DNA of 64,000 nucleotides from Proteromonas lacertae (Eukaryota > Sar > Bigyra > Opalinata > Proteromonadidae). Positions 63,801-64,000 of the stretch are shown here, piece after piece. The translations under genes were made by a program, and so were the position numbers. Each line of letters starts with the position of its first letter. The first letter of the stretch is position 1. The stretch spans positions 1 through 64,000 of the forward strand of contig NGBS01000621.1 in the NCBI GenBank assembly GCA_002245135.1, given 5' to 3'. Under the pieces are notes generated by a model. That model saw nothing but the letters and a program-made list of their open reading frames with translations, was not told the origin of the DNA and made no database searches.

Positions 63801-64000
63801 TTCTTTGTCAGTAATAAAAGGTGATATTTGTAGTACGTTAAAATCTAAATTACCAAAAGATGAAGATCGTTTTAGAAGATTTGAGTAAAGAAAACAAGAA
63901 ATTGGAAGAAGAATTACGAAGTCAAAACTATAGTAATCCCAACAACGAAGAAATAATGAAGATTAGTAATGATGATATATTTAGAAAGTAAGAAGAATAT
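51826..64000 (+). CDS. Giant modular coiled-coil protein, 3' end at or beyond window
   Basis: Over 12 kb of intronless coding sequence, more than 4000 residues of Lys/Glu/Asp/Asn/Leu-rich heptad coiled coil. It starts MKIDRTTPPEIVLQEYYV. A tandem-repeat stretch (52.7-53.2 kb) is followed by large repeated modules, each marked by a short break in the coiled coil, D[YF]LDE.KL then PKK.SY[VI]N (55.57, 58.01, 60.43, 62.02 and 63.60 kb). There is no membrane span. A cytoskeletal, Golgi-tether or flagellar role is typical for such proteins but unproven. The frame breaks about sixteen times by +1 and three times by -1 (near 53245, 58685 and 62012), mostly at 53.4-58.1 kb, while 58975-62022 is uninterrupted. 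A TAA at 63991 may be a true end or another break. Confidence 0.7.
52716..53160 (+). repeat. Three-copy tandem coding repeat (138- and 150-bp periods)
   Basis: Near-identical units around ELKNSQEE and ETAKEIPNEEEMNRLKEEI recur with the anchor AATAGTCAAGAAG at 52741, 52879 and 53029, so spacings are 138 and 150 bp (46 and 50 residues). The very low divergence points to recent tandem duplication inside the giant coiled-coil gene. Confidence 0.85.
55430..63890 (+). repeat. Five diverged large modules in the giant coiled-coil gene
   Basis: Each module carries, in order, a segment like LKDA.SLDE...NE.T, then D[YF]LDE.K, then PKK.SY[VI]N, and about 230-260 bp later a KLPKDE..L.DL.KEN-like segment. 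The SY[VI]N anchors are at 55574, 58006, 60427, 62016 and 63601: spacings 2432, 2421, 1589 and 1585 bp. So there are two long and two short repeats, and the long ones hold an extra segment (ESLNQCSDEIKEED, about 57000; ELSKCNDEIKEERD, about 59450). Confidence 0.75.

Noticed and set aside
1-64000. Alternative genetic code with reassigned TAA, TAG or TGA
   Set aside because: Internal stops are always followed by a change of frame, never by continuation in the same frame. Intact genes end in all three stops, for example THOC2 in TGA and ULK4 in TAG.
1-64000. CRISPR array, retroelement or viral capsid gene
   Set aside because: No regularly spaced direct repeats with unique spacers, no reverse transcriptase or integrase motifs, and no capsid-like gene found on either strand.

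Overview
This is a gene-dense, AT-rich nuclear segment from a unicellular eukaryote. Nearly every gene is split by very short spliceosomal introns, most of them 25-55 nt. The donors are almost always GTAT or GTATAT and the acceptors almost always TAG. Stop codons TAA, TAG and TGA all end otherwise intact genes, so the standard code fits. The gene content is core eukaryotic: THO complex, syntaxin-18, an NDR kinase, RecQ, HYPK, myotubularins, an ABCB transporter and cytosolic Hsp101/ClpB. An ULK4-type kinase hints at a cilium or flagellum, present or ancestral. I cannot name the lineage from sequence alone.

Layout. 1-5.1 kb: the 3' end of a charged coiled-coil gene, a tRNA-Phe, a small unknown gene and a transposase-like relic. 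5.1-6.0 kb: a foldback MITE of about 615 bp and a structured, GC-richer intergenic patch. 6.1-18.8 kb (all +): STX18, THOC2, a pseudokinase-LRR protein, RecQ and an NDR kinase. 19.2-25.0 kb (-): a full ABCB transporter, a tiny 47-residue ORF and an unknown 226-residue protein. 25.1-33.8 kb: a coiled-coil gene, then two paralogous myotubularin genes (-) on either side of Hsp101/ClpB (+). 34.0-39.8 kb: an SLC35F-like carrier, HYPK and an ULK4-like kinase. 40.0-51.3 kb: a methyltransferase, a coiled-coil protein, a Cache-7TM-RGS receptor and a long multi-exon gene of unknown function. 51.8 kb to the end: a giant modular coiled-coil gene that runs to, and probably past, the window edge.

The most unusual signal is a large excess of single-nucleotide frame breaks. 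They are strongly biased towards one extra base (+1) and fall in otherwise conserved genes: RecQ three, ClpB two, each myotubularin one, the methyltransferase five, the receptor four, and the giant coiled-coil gene about sixteen. They come in patches. Thirteen other genes, among them THOC2, STX18, NDR, ABCB, ULK4, HYPK, the SLC35F-like carrier and the pseudokinase-LRR gene, have exon sums that are exact multiples of three. Most breaks extend a short homopolymer, and in RecQ and ClpB conserved motifs place the shift upstream of the stop codon. Patchy consensus error is therefore the leading explanation. Programmed +1 frameshifting remains a testable alternative.

The myotubularins (phosphoinositide 3-phosphatases), syntaxin-18, the ABC transporter and the 7TM-RGS receptor are membrane-traffic and signalling functions. 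THOC2 and RecQ are nuclear. I see no operon-like logic; neighbours are linked only by tight spacing, such as the 63-bp shared upstream region at 41.95 kb.
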